From Alphaproteobacteria bacterium (GTDB taxonomy: Bacteria; Pseudomonadota; Alphaproteobacteria; Puniceispirillales; Puniceispirillaceae), in the NCBI GenBank assembly GCA_016780765.1, contig JADHLH010000008.1, positions 1-52,173 on the forward strand: a stretch of 52,173 nt of DNA, given 5' to 3'. Positions 41,526-49,667 of this stretch are shown here, one piece after another; the stretch's first letter is position 1, and each line of letters starts with the position of its first letter. The notes below the pieces were generated by a model. It was not told where the DNA came from. It ran no database searches and saw nothing but the letters and a program-made list of their open reading frames with translations. A program made the position numbers and the translations under genes.

Positions 41526-42716
41526 ATGACCCGGTCCTCGGTCCGGAAAGACAAGCTGCAGAGCAATCTCCGTTTTGGCTGGACAACGGGCACCTGTGCG
41601 ACCGCTGCCGTAAACGCAGCCTACACGGCGATGGTAACCGGCGAGTTTCCTGATCGCGTCACAATTGTCACACCAAGCGGCAAAAACGCCGACCTGGAAG
41701 TGGTCAATACCGCACGCGGCACTGCGGATGGCGCTGCAGCTGCGCATAGCGGCCCAAATAGTGGCACGAACAGCAGCATCGAGACCTGCTGGTTTTCGGC
41801 TGGAATCATAAAAGATGCCGGCGATGATCCCGATGTAACGCATGGCGCGCTGATCACCGCGATTCTGCGGCGTGGTCCTGATGGCAGCGGTATTCAGTTT
41901 CAGCGCGGTGAGGGGGTTGGGGTAATCACCAAGCCCGGTCTGCCAGTGGCGGTGGGTGAGCCGGCAATCAATCCGGTGCCGCGCCAGATGATGCGGGATG
42001 CGATTGAGGCGCTTGCTGAACGGCTTGCCGGACCGCGCGATATCATCATCGAAATAACTGTGCCGGGTGGGGCGGAACTCGCGCTCAAGACATGGAACCC
42101 GCGTTTGGGCATTGAAGGCGGTATCTCGATCCTGGGGACCACTGGCGTGGTGCGCCCGTTTTCCTGTTCGGCGTGGATTGCCTCCATTCATCGCGGCATT
42201 GATGTGGCGCGTGCGAACGGTTTGCATCACGTGATGGCATCAACGGGGCCCACCTCCGAGGCCTGGGGGAAGTCATGCTATGATCTGCCCGATATCGCGC
42301 TGATTGATATGGGAGATTTTGTGGGCGGGATGGTGAAATATATGCGCGGTCATCCGCTGGCAAACCTGTCGATCATGGGGGGATTTGGCAAGATGGTGAA
42401 GCTGGGCCAGGGTGCGATCGACCTTCATTCGGCGCGCTCGCAGGTTGATTTTTCTGCACTGGCAGAGATGGCGGCACCCTTTGGTCTGGATACATCGCGC
42501 GTTGCATCGGCAAATTCGGTGCTGGAGGTTGCACAGATGGCAAACCCTGATCAACGCAGCGCACTGGCTGATGCCGTTGCCAATGCCGCCCGCCAGACAG
42601 TCCTGATGCACCTGCGTGATGCACCAACCAGTGTTGAGGTTGCGATCATCAGCCGAGATGGTGCTCTGCTTGGACGAGCTGGTAACTTGTCCCTGTCCAT
42701 TGCAGGCAAGACATGA
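41526..42716 (+). CDS. cbiD: CbiD, cobalt-precorrin-5B C1-methyltransferase
   Basis: A protein of 396 residues. CbiD methylates C1 of cobalt-precorrin-5B in the anaerobic-type route, in place of aerobic CobF, and is unrelated to the other SAM methyltransferases of the pathway. Signature blocks are RFGWTTGTCATAAVNAAY, FSAGIIKDAGDDPDVTHGA, GVGVITKPGLPVAVGEPAINPVPR, GTTGVVRPFSCSAW, TGPTSEAWGK and DFVGGMVKYMRGH. The frame starts 19 codons earlier, but the family begins around this Met; the ribosome-binding site is weak. It overlaps cobK by four bases. Confidence 0.94.
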   Translation: MTRSSVRKDKLQSNLRFGWTTGTCATAAVNAAYTAMVTGEFPDRVTIVTPSGKNADLEVVNTARGTADGAAAAHSGPNSGTNSSIETCWFSAGIIKDAGDDPDVTHGALITAILRRGPDGSGIQFQRGEGVGVITKPGLPVAVGEPAINPVPRQMMRDAIEALAERLAGPRDIIIEITVPGGAELALKTWNPRLGIEGGISILGTTGVVRPFSCSAWIASIHRGIDVARANGLHHVMASTGPTSEAWGKSCYDLPDIALIDMGDFVGGMVKYMRGHPLANLSIMGGFGKMVKLGQGAIDLHSARSQVDFSALAEMAAPFGLDTSRVASANSVLEVAQMANPDQRSALADAVANAARQTVLMHLRDAPTSVEVAIISRDGALLGRAGNLSLSIAGKT

Positions 42717-43570
42717 TGGCGTCAATGCCCCCGAACCATCCAGATGTGTCAGCCGGTACCGCGCTGCAGCAGACTGATCAGCGGATGAAAACACTCGTGC
42801 TGGCAGGCACAGCCGAGGCGCGCGCCGTGGTCGCCGCACTGGCATCTGATCCTGCGTTCATCATCGAGGCATCCCTTGCTGGTGCCACCACCAAGCCAGC
42901 AAGCCTTGATGTGCCGACGCATAAAGGCGGATTTGGCGGCGAAGAGGGGCTTGCCAGATTTTGCCGTGATAACGGGTTTGACCTGATCCTCGATGTAACC
43001 CATCCCTATGCCACTGTGATCAGCAGGAACGCGGCACTGGCGGCCCAGCGCGCAGGCATTCCCTGTCTGCATTATCAGCGTCCGCCGTGGATGCCGGAAC
43101 AGGCGGACCGCTGGCAGCATTTTTCATCCTGGCAGGACATGGCTGATGCCATCCCGGCCAAAACCCGCGTGTTTCTTGCCGGTGGCACACAGTCGGTCGA
43201 GATGTTTATGCGCCGCACAGACATCACCCTGATCGCGCGGGCTCTGAATCTGGCAGACAAAACATCATCGCCGCAGACCATTTTCATCAACGCATTGCCT
43301 TCCAAAACTGTCGAAGGTGAATGTAAATTATTGAATAAACATAATATCACATTGATATGTTGTAAAAATTCTGGTGGCAATTCAAGCTTTGCAAAGATTC
43401 TGGCAGCGAGGAAATGCGGGATTGAAGTGTGGATGCTTGATCGCAAGCCTGTAGCGTTTTCACTGGATGGACCTGCGCAAAAAGGGATGCCAAGTCCGCA
43501 GATTCATGACACTGTTGAAACCATCATCAGTGCCGCACGGCAATACGCTGCTGTGCGACTGGGTCATTGA
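42713..43570 (+). CDS. cobK: CobK/CbiJ, precorrin-6A reductase
   Basis: A protein of 285 residues from this start, an NADPH-dependent reductase of the precorrin-6A macrocycle. Motifs are VLAGTAEARAVVAAL near the start, LILDVTHPYATVISRNA, RPPWMPEQADRW, RVFLAGGTQSVEMF, and the late CCKNSGGNSSFAKILAARKCGIEVWML block. Homologues begin near the Met at 42785; the extra 24 residues here are low complexity. The ATG at 42713 is kept because it overlaps the cbiD stop, but 42785 is a good alternative. The stretch 43318-43370 is much richer in A and T than the rest of the gene. Confidence 0.92.
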   Translation: MMASMPPNHPDVSAGTALQQTDQRMKTLVLAGTAEARAVVAALASDPAFIIEASLAGATTKPASLDVPTHKGGFGGEEGLARFCRDNGFDLILDVTHPYATVISRNAALAAQRAGIPCLHYQRPPWMPEQADRWQHFSSWQDMADAIPAKTRVFLAGGTQSVEMFMRRTDITLIARALNLADKTSSPQTIFINALPSKTVEGECKLLNKHNITLICCKNSGGNSSFAKILAARKCGIEVWMLDRKPVAFSLDGPAQKGMPSPQIHDTVETIISAARQYAAVRLGH

Positions 43571-43660
43571 TATAGTGAACAGGACGCCGCCACAAACAGG
43601 CCGGAGAACCGGTCATGTGGAGAGACGGCCGGCACGGACAAGAGGCAAGAGGAGAGCATT

Positions 43661-45574
43661 ATGACAGGTAGTCCGCATTTTGATGTCAGCACCGATGAGG
43701 CCGGGGTCGTATGGATCACAATGGATGTCGAGGGCAAGTCGGTCAATGTGATGACGCAGGCCGTCACTGCCGATTTCTGTGCGATCATCGACGAGATTGT
43801 AGCACATCCGCCAACCGGGTTGGTGTTCCGGTCCGGCAAGGCGCGCGGTTTTATTTTCGGAGCTGATGTAAACGAATTCGCTGATTTCAAGACACGGCGG
43901 GAGGTTGAGGCCCATATTCGACCGGTGCTGCGCTGTTTTCAGCAGATTGAGGATATGCCTTGCCCGACAGTGGTGCTGATTGATGGTATCTGCGTTGGTG
44001 GCGGGCTGGAACTGGCTATGGCCTTCAGTCGGATCATTGGCATTGATTCGCCAGGCTGCCAGGTCGGCTTTCCCGAGATCAATCTAGGGTTGCTGCCGGG
44101 ATATGGCGGTTCGGCGCGGGCCTATTCACGCCTTGGTCTTGAGGGGGCGTTGCAGCTTGTCCTGCAGGGCAAGAGCCTGAAGGCGCGTGATGCGCATGCG
44201 CTCGGTGTTATAGATCATCTGGTGGGTGATGCCTCGGAACTTGCATCGGCTGCACAGGATGTGATGGCTGGCAAGATTGAGCGCAAACCCGCGCGCACAG
44301 CCGATGAACCGGCTGCTGTCATTGCCGAAGCGCGGGCTGCTGTTGCCAAACGCGCGCTGCCGGAAACCATGCCGGCCCCATTTGCCATTCTTGATCATTA
44401 TTCCGGCGAGTCTCTGGACCAGACTATCTTGCAGGAGAGGGAAACACCGCTGTTTTCCGAGCTGATGATGACCCCTGCATCTGCCGGCTTGCGCCGGACG
44501 TTCCAGCTGAATGATGCGGTGAAGAAGGGCGCACGCGGGGAGGGTGCTGTTTCGCACATTCATGTCATTGGCGCTGGTGTGATGGGCGGTGATATCGCTG
44601 CTGTTGCCGCAATGAGCGGGTTTGACGTTACCTTGCAGGACCTGTCGGAGGAGGCAATTACCGGTGCGATGGCACGGGCCAGAACGCTGTATGAACGGCG
44701 ACTGAAGGATCCTGCAAAGGTTGATGCAGTCCTGGCGCGCCTGTCGGCTGATCCCAAGGGTGACGGCCTTGCGACCGCCGATTTGATGATTGAGGCAGTT
44801 GCCGAGAATCTGGACATAAAGCGCCGCGTTTTTGCCGATGCCGAAGTGCGGATGAAGCCGGATGCGATTATGGCAACCAACACATCTGCGATCCCGCTTG
44901 AAGAGATCGGCACTGCGCTGGCCGCACCTGACCGTCTGATCGGGATGCATTTCTTCAATCCGGTTCCGGTGCTGCCGCTGGTTGAGGTTGTCTACACGGA
45001 TGCCAGCCGGACCGAATTTGTTGACCGCGCCATGGTTGTGTGCGGTGCGTTGAAAAAGCTGCCGATCAGGTGCAAATCCTCGCCCGGCTTTCTGGTGAAC
45101 AGGGCGCTGTTGCCCTACATGTTTCACGCCATCGAGGCGATGCTGGACGGGGCCGACCCAGACAAGCTGGATCAGGCGCTGGTCCGCTTTGGAATGCCGA
45201 TGGGGCCGATCGAACTTTGTGATCAGGTGGGGCTGGATGTTTGTCATGACGCCGGCGTCGTGATCGGTATGCCGAAACGCACGGAAAACAAGCTCAAGGC
45301 CATGGTTCGGGCGGGTACGATCGGCCGCAAGAGTGGTAGCGGGTTTTATGAATGGGATGACAAGAAGGCCATCCGTCCGCGTGGCAGCTATGATTCTGAT
45401 GAGTTGAATGCCATTGCGGTGGATCTGATGGCCCCGCTGGTCAGGGAATGCCGTGATGCCATCGGTGAAGGCGTTGTTGATTCGGTAGATATGGCCGATG
45501 CGGCCTGCATCTTTGGCATCGGGTTTCCCGCCTTCCGTGGCGGACCGGTGTTCTGGGATGATCAACGATCTTGA
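43661..45574 (+). CDS. bifunctional enoyl-CoA hydratase / 3-hydroxyacyl-CoA dehydrogenase (FadJ-like)
   Basis: A protein of 637 residues, shorter than FadB/FadJ (about 710-730). The N-terminal crotonase domain has the oxyanion-hole strand GFIFGADVNEF and GGGLELAMAFSRI. A FPEINLGLLPGYGGSAR block carries the second active-site Glu. The dehydrogenase has the NAD motif VIGAGVMGGDIAAVAAMSG, ATNTSAIPLEEIG and MHFFNPVPVLPLVEVV. Two C-terminal domains end with FGIGFPAFRGGPVFWDD. It performs hydration and NAD-dependent oxidation in fatty-acid beta-oxidation. The start is supported by AGAGGAGAG before the ATG. The thiolase partner is not adjacent. Its TGA overlaps the TTG start of the transporter gene. 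Confidence 0.92.
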   Translation: MTGSPHFDVSTDEAGVVWITMDVEGKSVNVMTQAVTADFCAIIDEIVAHPPTGLVFRSGKARGFIFGADVNEFADFKTRREVEAHIRPVLRCFQQIEDMPCPTVVLIDGICVGGGLELAMAFSRIIGIDSPGCQVGFPEINLGLLPGYGGSARAYSRLGLEGALQLVLQGKSLKARDAHALGVIDHLVGDASELASAAQDVMAGKIERKPARTADEPAAVIAEARAAVAKRALPETMPAPFAILDHYSGESLDQTILQERETPLFSELMMTPASAGLRRTFQLNDAVKKGARGEGAVSHIHVIGAGVMGGDIAAVAAMSGFDVTLQDLSEEAITGAMARARTLYERRLKDPAKVDAVLARLSADPKGDGLATADLMIEAVAENLDIKRRVFADAEVRMKPDAIMATNTSAIPLEEIGTALAAPDRLIGMHFFNPVPVLPLVEVVYTDASRTEFVDRAMVVCGALKKLPIRCKSSPGFLVNRALLPYMFHAIEAMLDGADPDKLDQALVRFGMPMGPIELCDQVGLDVCHDAGVVIGMPKRTENKLKAMVRAGTIGRKSGSGFYEWDDKKAIRPRGSYDSDELNAIAVDLMAPLVRECRDAIGEGVVDSVDMADAACIFGIGFPAFRGGPVFWDDQRS

Positions 45575-46578
45575 CCCCACCCCGAACTGACAACCCTGCT
45601 GACAAGACACGTCAAGACAACAAGCAATCAGGCAAGACAAGCGTTGCCAATGCCGCGCTTGGCGAAGATATAGTGGCGGGCCCGGACGGGCAGACAGACC
45701 TTGCAACGGCGGCGCGCGCACGTGCGGTACGTGCGGCGCTCGGCTGGATGGTATTCAGCTGCCTGATGTTCTCGCTGGTAATGGTGTCGATCCGCCTGTT
45801 TCTGGTGGATCTGCCGTCAGAGCAATCGGTGTTTCTGCGATATCTGATCGGGGCAGGCATGCTGCTGCCGTGGATTGGCCGGTCTGCGCTGCGCGTTGTG
45901 ACATCGCATGTGCGCGGGTTGATGGCGCTGCGGGCGTTGCTGCATGGTGTTGCTGTCTATACGTGGTTTTTCGGCGTGTTGCGTATTCCGCTGGCGGAAG
46001 TGAACGCGATGCTGAATCTGGGACCGGTCTATGCCACCATCGGGGCGGCGCTGTTCATGGGTGAGAAGCTGCGGATCAGAAGAATTGCCGCGATCGTGAT
46101 TTCGTTTTGCGGGGCGCTGATCATCATCAAGCCCGGCTTTGCCGAGATCAATATAGGCACCTTTGCCGTGCTGATAACGGCGCCGCTGTTTGCCGGATCC
46201 GACCTGATCGCCAAGCGATTGAAGATTTATCATGATGACAAGCTGATCATCTTTTCGCTATCGGTCGGTATCGCTGCCTTCATGGCTGTGCCGGCGATCA
46301 ATGTCTGGCAGTCTATTACGCCGATGAACTGGATCGGCATCATCGCCATCAGCATTGCTGCCACCATTGGTCATATCACCCTGATGCGATCTTTCAGCGG
46401 GCCAATGTGGGCGGCGCAGACGGGCAAATATATGCAGCTGCTGTTTGTTGTTTTGTTCGGGATTGTGCTGTTTGACGAAATTCCGTCGATATCGACGCTG
46501 ATTGGCGCGCTGGTTGTTCTGGGCGCTGTATCCTATATCGCTGTGCGCGAAGGGCGCAGCCGCGATGTTGTTCCTTGA
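45571..46578 (+). CDS. EamA/DMT family permease
   Basis: An inner-membrane protein of 335 residues (from a TTG start) with about ten hydrophobic segments after a polar N-terminal arm of 55 residues. It is a drug/metabolite transporter superfamily exporter, with two EamA repeats; typical pieces are RYLIGAGMLLPWIG, LAEVNAMLNLGPVYATIGAALFMGEKL and GALIIIKPGF. The cargo is unknown. The TTG at 45571 overlaps the FadJ-like stop; no ATG lies upstream of the first membrane segment, and a GTG at 45676 is an alternative. It is followed after 24 bases by the TauE/SafE gene. Confidence 0.82.
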   Translation: MTPPRTDNPADKTRQDNKQSGKTSVANAALGEDIVAGPDGQTDLATAARARAVRAALGWMVFSCLMFSLVMVSIRLFLVDLPSEQSVFLRYLIGAGMLLPWIGRSALRVVTSHVRGLMALRALLHGVAVYTWFFGVLRIPLAEVNAMLNLGPVYATIGAALFMGEKLRIRRIAAIVISFCGALIIIKPGFAEINIGTFAVLITAPLFAGSDLIAKRLKIYHDDKLIIFSLSVGIAAFMAVPAINVWQSITPMNWIGIIAISIAATIGHITLMRSFSGPMWAAQTGKYMQLLFVVLFGIVLFDEIPSISTLIGALVVLGAVSYIAVREGRSRDVVP

Positions 46579-46602
46579 TTCTGAACTTGTGTGGGGCGCC
46601 TG

Positions 46603-47394
46603 ATGCCCGGTTTTGATCTTCTGCATGAAGCACCTGTCTACTTCGCTGTCATGTGTATCCTGTCGGTAATGGCGGTTTCGGTGTCAAAGTCTGGCTTTGG
46701 GGGCGCACTTGGCGCGATGAGCATGCCGATCATGCTTTTCGTGCTGCCTCCAAAGGTGGCCCTTGGTGTGCTGTTGCCGCTGTTTCTGCTGACTGATGTC
46801 TGGGTGGTCTATCTGTGGCGAAAATGGCTGAACCGCCGGTTTTTGATGTTTATGTGCGGGTTTGGTGTGGCTGGCCAGCTTGTTGGCTGGCTGCTGTTTG
46901 ACTATCTCAGCGACAGGTTGCTGACCGGCTCCATCGGTGTTGTCGGGATACTGACCGCACTGAACTATGCGCGTCAGATTGCGTTTCCCGATGGTGAGAC
47001 AAGCAGTGAGACGGCAGCCCGCATGATGCGGCGGATATGGGTACGGGCACCAGCCTGGTGCGGTCTTTCGGGTCTGGCAAGCTTTGTATCCTTGTCAGGC
47101 GGTATCCCGGTGCAGATTTTCCTGCTGCCGCACGCGCTGGCGCGTCAAAGCTTTGTTGGCACGATGAGCGTCTATTTCTTTGTCATCAATCTGGCCAAGC
47201 TGCCATTCTATAACGAACTTGATCTGATCAACCGCGATACCGTCTTGCTGTCAGCCTGGCTGTTGCCGGTGATTCCGGTCGGTGTTTTGTTCGGCAGATG
47301 GCTGAACCGGGTCATGTCGGACAGGATATTTTATCATTTCAGCCATGCGATCTTGTTCCTGATGAGCGCAAAGCTGATATATGATGCAGCTTAG
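46603..47394 (+). CDS. TSUP (TauE/SafE) family membrane protein
   Basis: A protein of 263 residues with about eight hydrophobic segments. The repeated TSUP signature is visible near the start (VSVSKSGFGGALGAMSMPIM) and again after the middle (LASFVSLSGGIPVQIFLLP). The family moves sulfite, sulfonates, taurine-derived anions or organic acids; the substrate here is unknown. A GTG four codons earlier (46591) is possible, but the ATG at 46603 is the conservative choice. Downstream genes follow closely (32 bases to the DUF2842-like start). Confidence 0.85.
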   Translation: MPGFDLLHEAPVYFAVMCILSVMAVSVSKSGFGGALGAMSMPIMLFVLPPKVALGVLLPLFLLTDVWVVYLWRKWLNRRFLMFMCGFGVAGQLVGWLLFDYLSDRLLTGSIGVVGILTALNYARQIAFPDGETSSETAARMMRRIWVRAPAWCGLSGLASFVSLSGGIPVQIFLLPHALARQSFVGTMSVYFFVINLAKLPFYNELDLINRDTVLLSAWLLPVIPVGVLFGRWLNRVMSDRIFYHFSHAILFLMSAKLIYDAA

Positions 47395-47426
47395 GAATGA
47401 TCTGGTCTGGTAAGGGAACGCTTGAC

Positions 47427-47630
47427 ATGAAACGGTGGCGGCATCTGACAGTGGCACTTGGCATAATGCCAGCCTTGGCAATTTATGTCGGGGTGATGGT
47501 CTGGCTGTCGACTTTCATTATGGATATTCACTTTCTGGTCGATCTTGTCTTCTTCGTTATAGCTGGCCTTGCCTGGATTCCGGCGGCCAGTGTCGTTGTC
47601 GGCTGGCTGGCAGACCATGAAGCCCACTGA
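47427..47630 (+). CDS. DUF2842-like small membrane protein
   Basis: A protein of 67 residues with two hydrophobic helices (about 9-27 and 35-57). It ends in AGLAWIPAASVVVGWLADHE, which resembles the C-terminal AGLLWVLPA-type block of DUF2842, a small alphaproteobacterial family of unknown role. The ATG at 47427 is preceded by AAGGGAA and begins the homologous part; an ATG ten codons earlier exists. Its last 14 bases overlap the SprT-like gene, so the two may be translated together. Confidence 0.65.
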   Translation: MKRWRHLTVALGIMPALAIYVGVMVWLSTFIMDIHFLVDLVFFVIAGLAWIPAASVVVGWLADHEAH

Positions 47631-48111
47631 CAGCAGACAGGACGACAATACACCGGCACCAAGGCCGGCACGCCCGCTGCAACAGGCGCTTGATATGGCG
47701 GCTGCGCTGATGGTTGAACACGACCTTCAGGGGTGGAGTGTCACCCTCGATCATGCGCGTCGCCGTGCCGGCCAATGCGATTATACAAACAAGCGTATCT
47801 CGCTCTCGCGGCATTACGTGCGACATGCAGAGGATGCGCATATTCGTGACACGATCCTGCATGAGATTGCGCATGCGCTGGTTGGGCCGAAACATGGTCA
47901 TGATGCCGTATGGCGACAAAAGGCGCGCGAGATCGGTTGTACGGCGAATCGCTGTCACACCCTGAGTTTTGCTGACGCACCCTGGCGTATGCGGTGTCCG
48001 AATGGCTGCTTTGAAGTGGACCGTCATCGGCGCAAGCCCGGTCTTTTATGCGCCACTTGCCGCACCCCGGTTGTGTTCGATTCGGCAATGGTTGTCGATG
48101 GGGGAATCTGA
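47617..48111 (+). CDS. SprT-like zinc metalloprotein
   Basis: A protein of 164 residues. The zinc motif HEIAHALVG (HExxH) is followed by GPKHGHDAVWRQKAREIG, where the third His ligand is expected, and then by a C-terminal zinc ribbon (CPNGCF and later CATC). It matches the bacterial SprT family, the fold shared with the eukaryotic Spartan protease; the bacterial role is unclear. It overlaps the DUF2842-like gene at its start and its stop (TGATG) overlaps the 2OG oxygenase start, so all three are coupled. Confidence 0.82.
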   Translation: MKPTDSRQDDNTPAPRPARPLQQALDMAAALMVEHDLQGWSVTLDHARRRAGQCDYTNKRISLSRHYVRHAEDAHIRDTILHEIAHALVGPKHGHDAVWRQKAREIGCTANRCHTLSFADAPWRMRCPNGCFEVDRHRRKPGLLCATCRTPVVFDSAMVVDGGI

Positions 48112-48137
48112 TGGCAGAAGGCCTGATGGCAGAAGAA
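48108..48137. repeat. 15-bp duplication spanning a stop/start junction
   Basis: CTGATGGCAGAAG occurs at 48108-48120 and again at 48123-48135 (15-bp units CTGATGGCAGAAGGC and CTGATGGCAGAAGAA). The first copy carries both the SprT-like stop and the oxygenase ATG; the second copy gives a second in-frame ATG at 48126. Confidence 0.85.
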
Positions 48138-48776
48138 TTATCATCCTCGACATTTTTTGATCCAGATACCACTCGTATTAAGGCCATCCGCCGTGGTTTG
48201 CGCCGCTTGCAGACAGCACCACGGGGGATCACAAGCCTGCCCTTCCTGTCGGCTGCGGAGATTGATTTGCTGGTTACTGATGCGCAGCTTGCAAGCTATC
48301 GCACCGCAACACCGGAGATTGAACATCTTGGGCGGCGTGTTCATCAGGATTTCGATGTCTGTTTTCCAGCCCCGCGAACCGGCGCTTTCGCTGCACTTGC
48401 AGATTGTCTTGAGACATGTCTGCACAGTGCCAACGCCGAGACAGATTTCCTGCCGCAAGGCATAAAACTCAACGATTTTGCCATTCAGCGCTATCCGGCA
48501 GGATCGCGTGGTATCGGCATCCATCGCGACGGGCGGCGCTATCATGGTCTTGTGATCATCATCACGCTGGCAGGCGGGTCCCGGCTTGCCAGCTGTTCGG
48601 ACCGCGCCGGTGGAGGCAAACGACGTATCGATGACCGGCCGGGGCGCATTGTGTTGCTGACCGCCACAGGTTTTGATGGGCGCGATGATGAGAGTGTTCG
48701 CCCGCTGCATACAGTTGACCAGGTGACCGAAGGCCGACTGTCCCTTGGTTTCCGCTATGAACCAAAGGCCACTTGA
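48111..48776 (+). CDS. 2-oxoglutarate/Fe(II)-dependent oxygenase fold protein
   Basis: A protein of 221 residues. The core has QRYPAGSRGIGIHRDGRRYHG, containing the H-x-D iron ligands, followed by LVIIITLAGGS. Later comes GRIVLLTATGF and RPLHTVDQVTEGRLSLGFRYEP, which supplies the distal His and the 2-oxoglutarate-binding Arg. This is the double-stranded beta-helix oxygenase pattern, close to bacterial 2OG-Fe(II) family proteins of unknown substrate. A 15-bp duplication gives two possible starts (48111 and 48126). It is coupled to the SprT-like gene. Confidence 0.75.
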   Translation: MAEGLMAEELSSSTFFDPDTTRIKAIRRGLRRLQTAPRGITSLPFLSAAEIDLLVTDAQLASYRTATPEIEHLGRRVHQDFDVCFPAPRTGAFAALADCLETCLHSANAETDFLPQGIKLNDFAIQRYPAGSRGIGIHRDGRRYHGLVIIITLAGGSRLASCSDRAGGGKRRIDDRPGRIVLLTATGFDGRDDESVRPLHTVDQVTEGRLSLGFRYEPKAT

Positions 48777-48807
48777 ACGCCCTTGGGGTTCCTGTCCAAA
48801 ATTTCCT

Positions 48808-48839
48808 CAGAATATTCTGGAAATTTTCCTGAGAATTCT
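48808..48839. promoter_or_regulatory. two palindromes 22 bp apart upstream of hpf (possible operator)
   Basis: CAGAATATTCTG (48808-48819) is a perfect 12-bp palindrome. AGAATTCT (48832-48839) is a second, shorter palindrome within a related context (TCCTGAGAATTCTGG versus TCCTCAGAATATTCTGG). Their centres are 22 bp apart, about two helix turns, as expected for two sites of a dimeric regulator on one DNA face. The regulator is unknown. Confidence 0.45.
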
Positions 48840-48852
48840 GGGGAATTTCCTT

Positions 48853-48867
48853 GTAACGATGCGTTAC
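48853..48867. promoter_or_regulatory. inverted repeat GTAACG-N3-CGTTAC upstream of hpf
   Basis: GTAACG (48853-48858) and CGTTAC (48862-48867) form a perfect 6-3-6 inverted repeat, 14 bases after the palindrome pair. It could be another protein-binding site or part of the promoter region. Confidence 0.4.
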
Positions 48868-48879
48868 CATTGGCAGCAT

Positions 48880-48910
48880 GAAAGTTCGGAGCGCCCGTCC
48901 GCTCCCTTTC
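48880..48910 (+). other. strong hairpin in the hpf leader
   Basis: GAAAG (48880-48884) pairs with CTTTC (48906-48910). After a 3-base bulge, GGAGCG (48888-48893) pairs with CGCTCC (48900-48905) over the loop CCCGTC. There is no T run after it, so it is not a typical intrinsic terminator; it may be a leader structure. The rest of the 262-base gap 48777-49038 shows a direct repeat CTGGTCA (48963-48969 and 48974-48980) and no gene. Confidence 0.5.
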
Positions 48911-49038
48911 AGATGGATTCTTCCTGACATGCGATGGGCGCGGCTGCGCGCGTTCCGGCGGACTGGTCAAAACCTGGTCAGTCTTTCTGCGCAACCGACC
49001 GGAGGAGGTGCCCTCTTGTCCAAGAATGGGAGTGAATA

Positions 49039-49641
49039 ATGGAAATCAGTGTTTCCGGGAAGAATATGGATACAGGCACCGCATTTCAGACACATGCGGA
49101 AGACGCTCTTAATAACGTTGTGGGTAAATATTTCGACAGTGCGGTCAGTGGTAAAGTGACTCTGGAAAAAGCTGATTCTGGATTTCGTGTGAAAACACGT
49201 GTGGCGTTGTCGCGCCGTATAGAGCTTGAGGCAACAGGCTTTGCGCATGAGGCACATGCTGCGCTTGACGCTGCGATTGAGCATGCTGAAAAGCGTCTGC
49301 GTCGTCACAAGCGCCGTCTGAAAAACCATCGGGGATCCATAACTGAGGTTGAAGCCAATGACGTGTTCGAAGCCCCGATGACGGTTTATGCAGGTGCGGA
49401 ACAGCTGGATGACGCGGGCCTTGATGATGGCGATGAAGCGCTGCCACCTGTTGTTGCCGAGATGGCCTATGACATCGGCATGATGACCGTTGAACAGGCG
49501 GTCATGAAGCTGGAGCTGAGCGAGGATAATATGCTGATGTTTCGCAACAGCAGCCATTTCGGGTTGAATGTTGTGTATCGGCGAGGTGATGGGTCGATCG
49601 GCTGGGTTGATCCGCGTGGCCTGCGCGAAATGCACAGCTGA
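49039..49641 (+). CDS. hpf: long-form ribosome hibernation promoting factor (HPF/RaiA)
   Basis: A protein of 200 residues. The N-terminal HPF/YfiA domain (about 1-100) has EISVSGKNMDTGTAFQTHAE, a KVTLEK strand and ALDAAIEHAEKRLRRHKRRL. The C-terminal dimerisation domain (about 140-200) has MTVEQAVMKLELSEDNMLMFRN and NVVYRRGDGSIGWVDP. Long HPF dimerises 70S ribosomes into inactive 100S particles in stationary phase or starvation. In many proteobacteria it lies by rpoN or ptsN; here it stands alone. The upstream region carries palindromes and a hairpin that may govern it. A GGGAG lies about seven bases before the ATG. Confidence 0.93.
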   Translation: MEISVSGKNMDTGTAFQTHAEDALNNVVGKYFDSAVSGKVTLEKADSGFRVKTRVALSRRIELEATGFAHEAHAALDAAIEHAEKRLRRHKRRLKNHRGSITEVEANDVFEAPMTVYAGAEQLDDAGLDDGDEALPPVVAEMAYDIGMMTVEQAVMKLELSEDNMLMFRNSSHFGLNVVYRRGDGSIGWVDPRGLREMHS

Positions 49642-49667
49642 CAGGACCTGCTCCTGCCTGAATGTTT

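Noticed and set aside
44126-45721. Long minus-strand reading frame (531 codons) opposite the FadJ-like gene
   Set aside because: It is a shadow of the coding strand: it has no recognisable family, is rich in Arg/His/Gln as antisense frames in GC-rich DNA are, and lies opposite a clear enzyme with all motifs.
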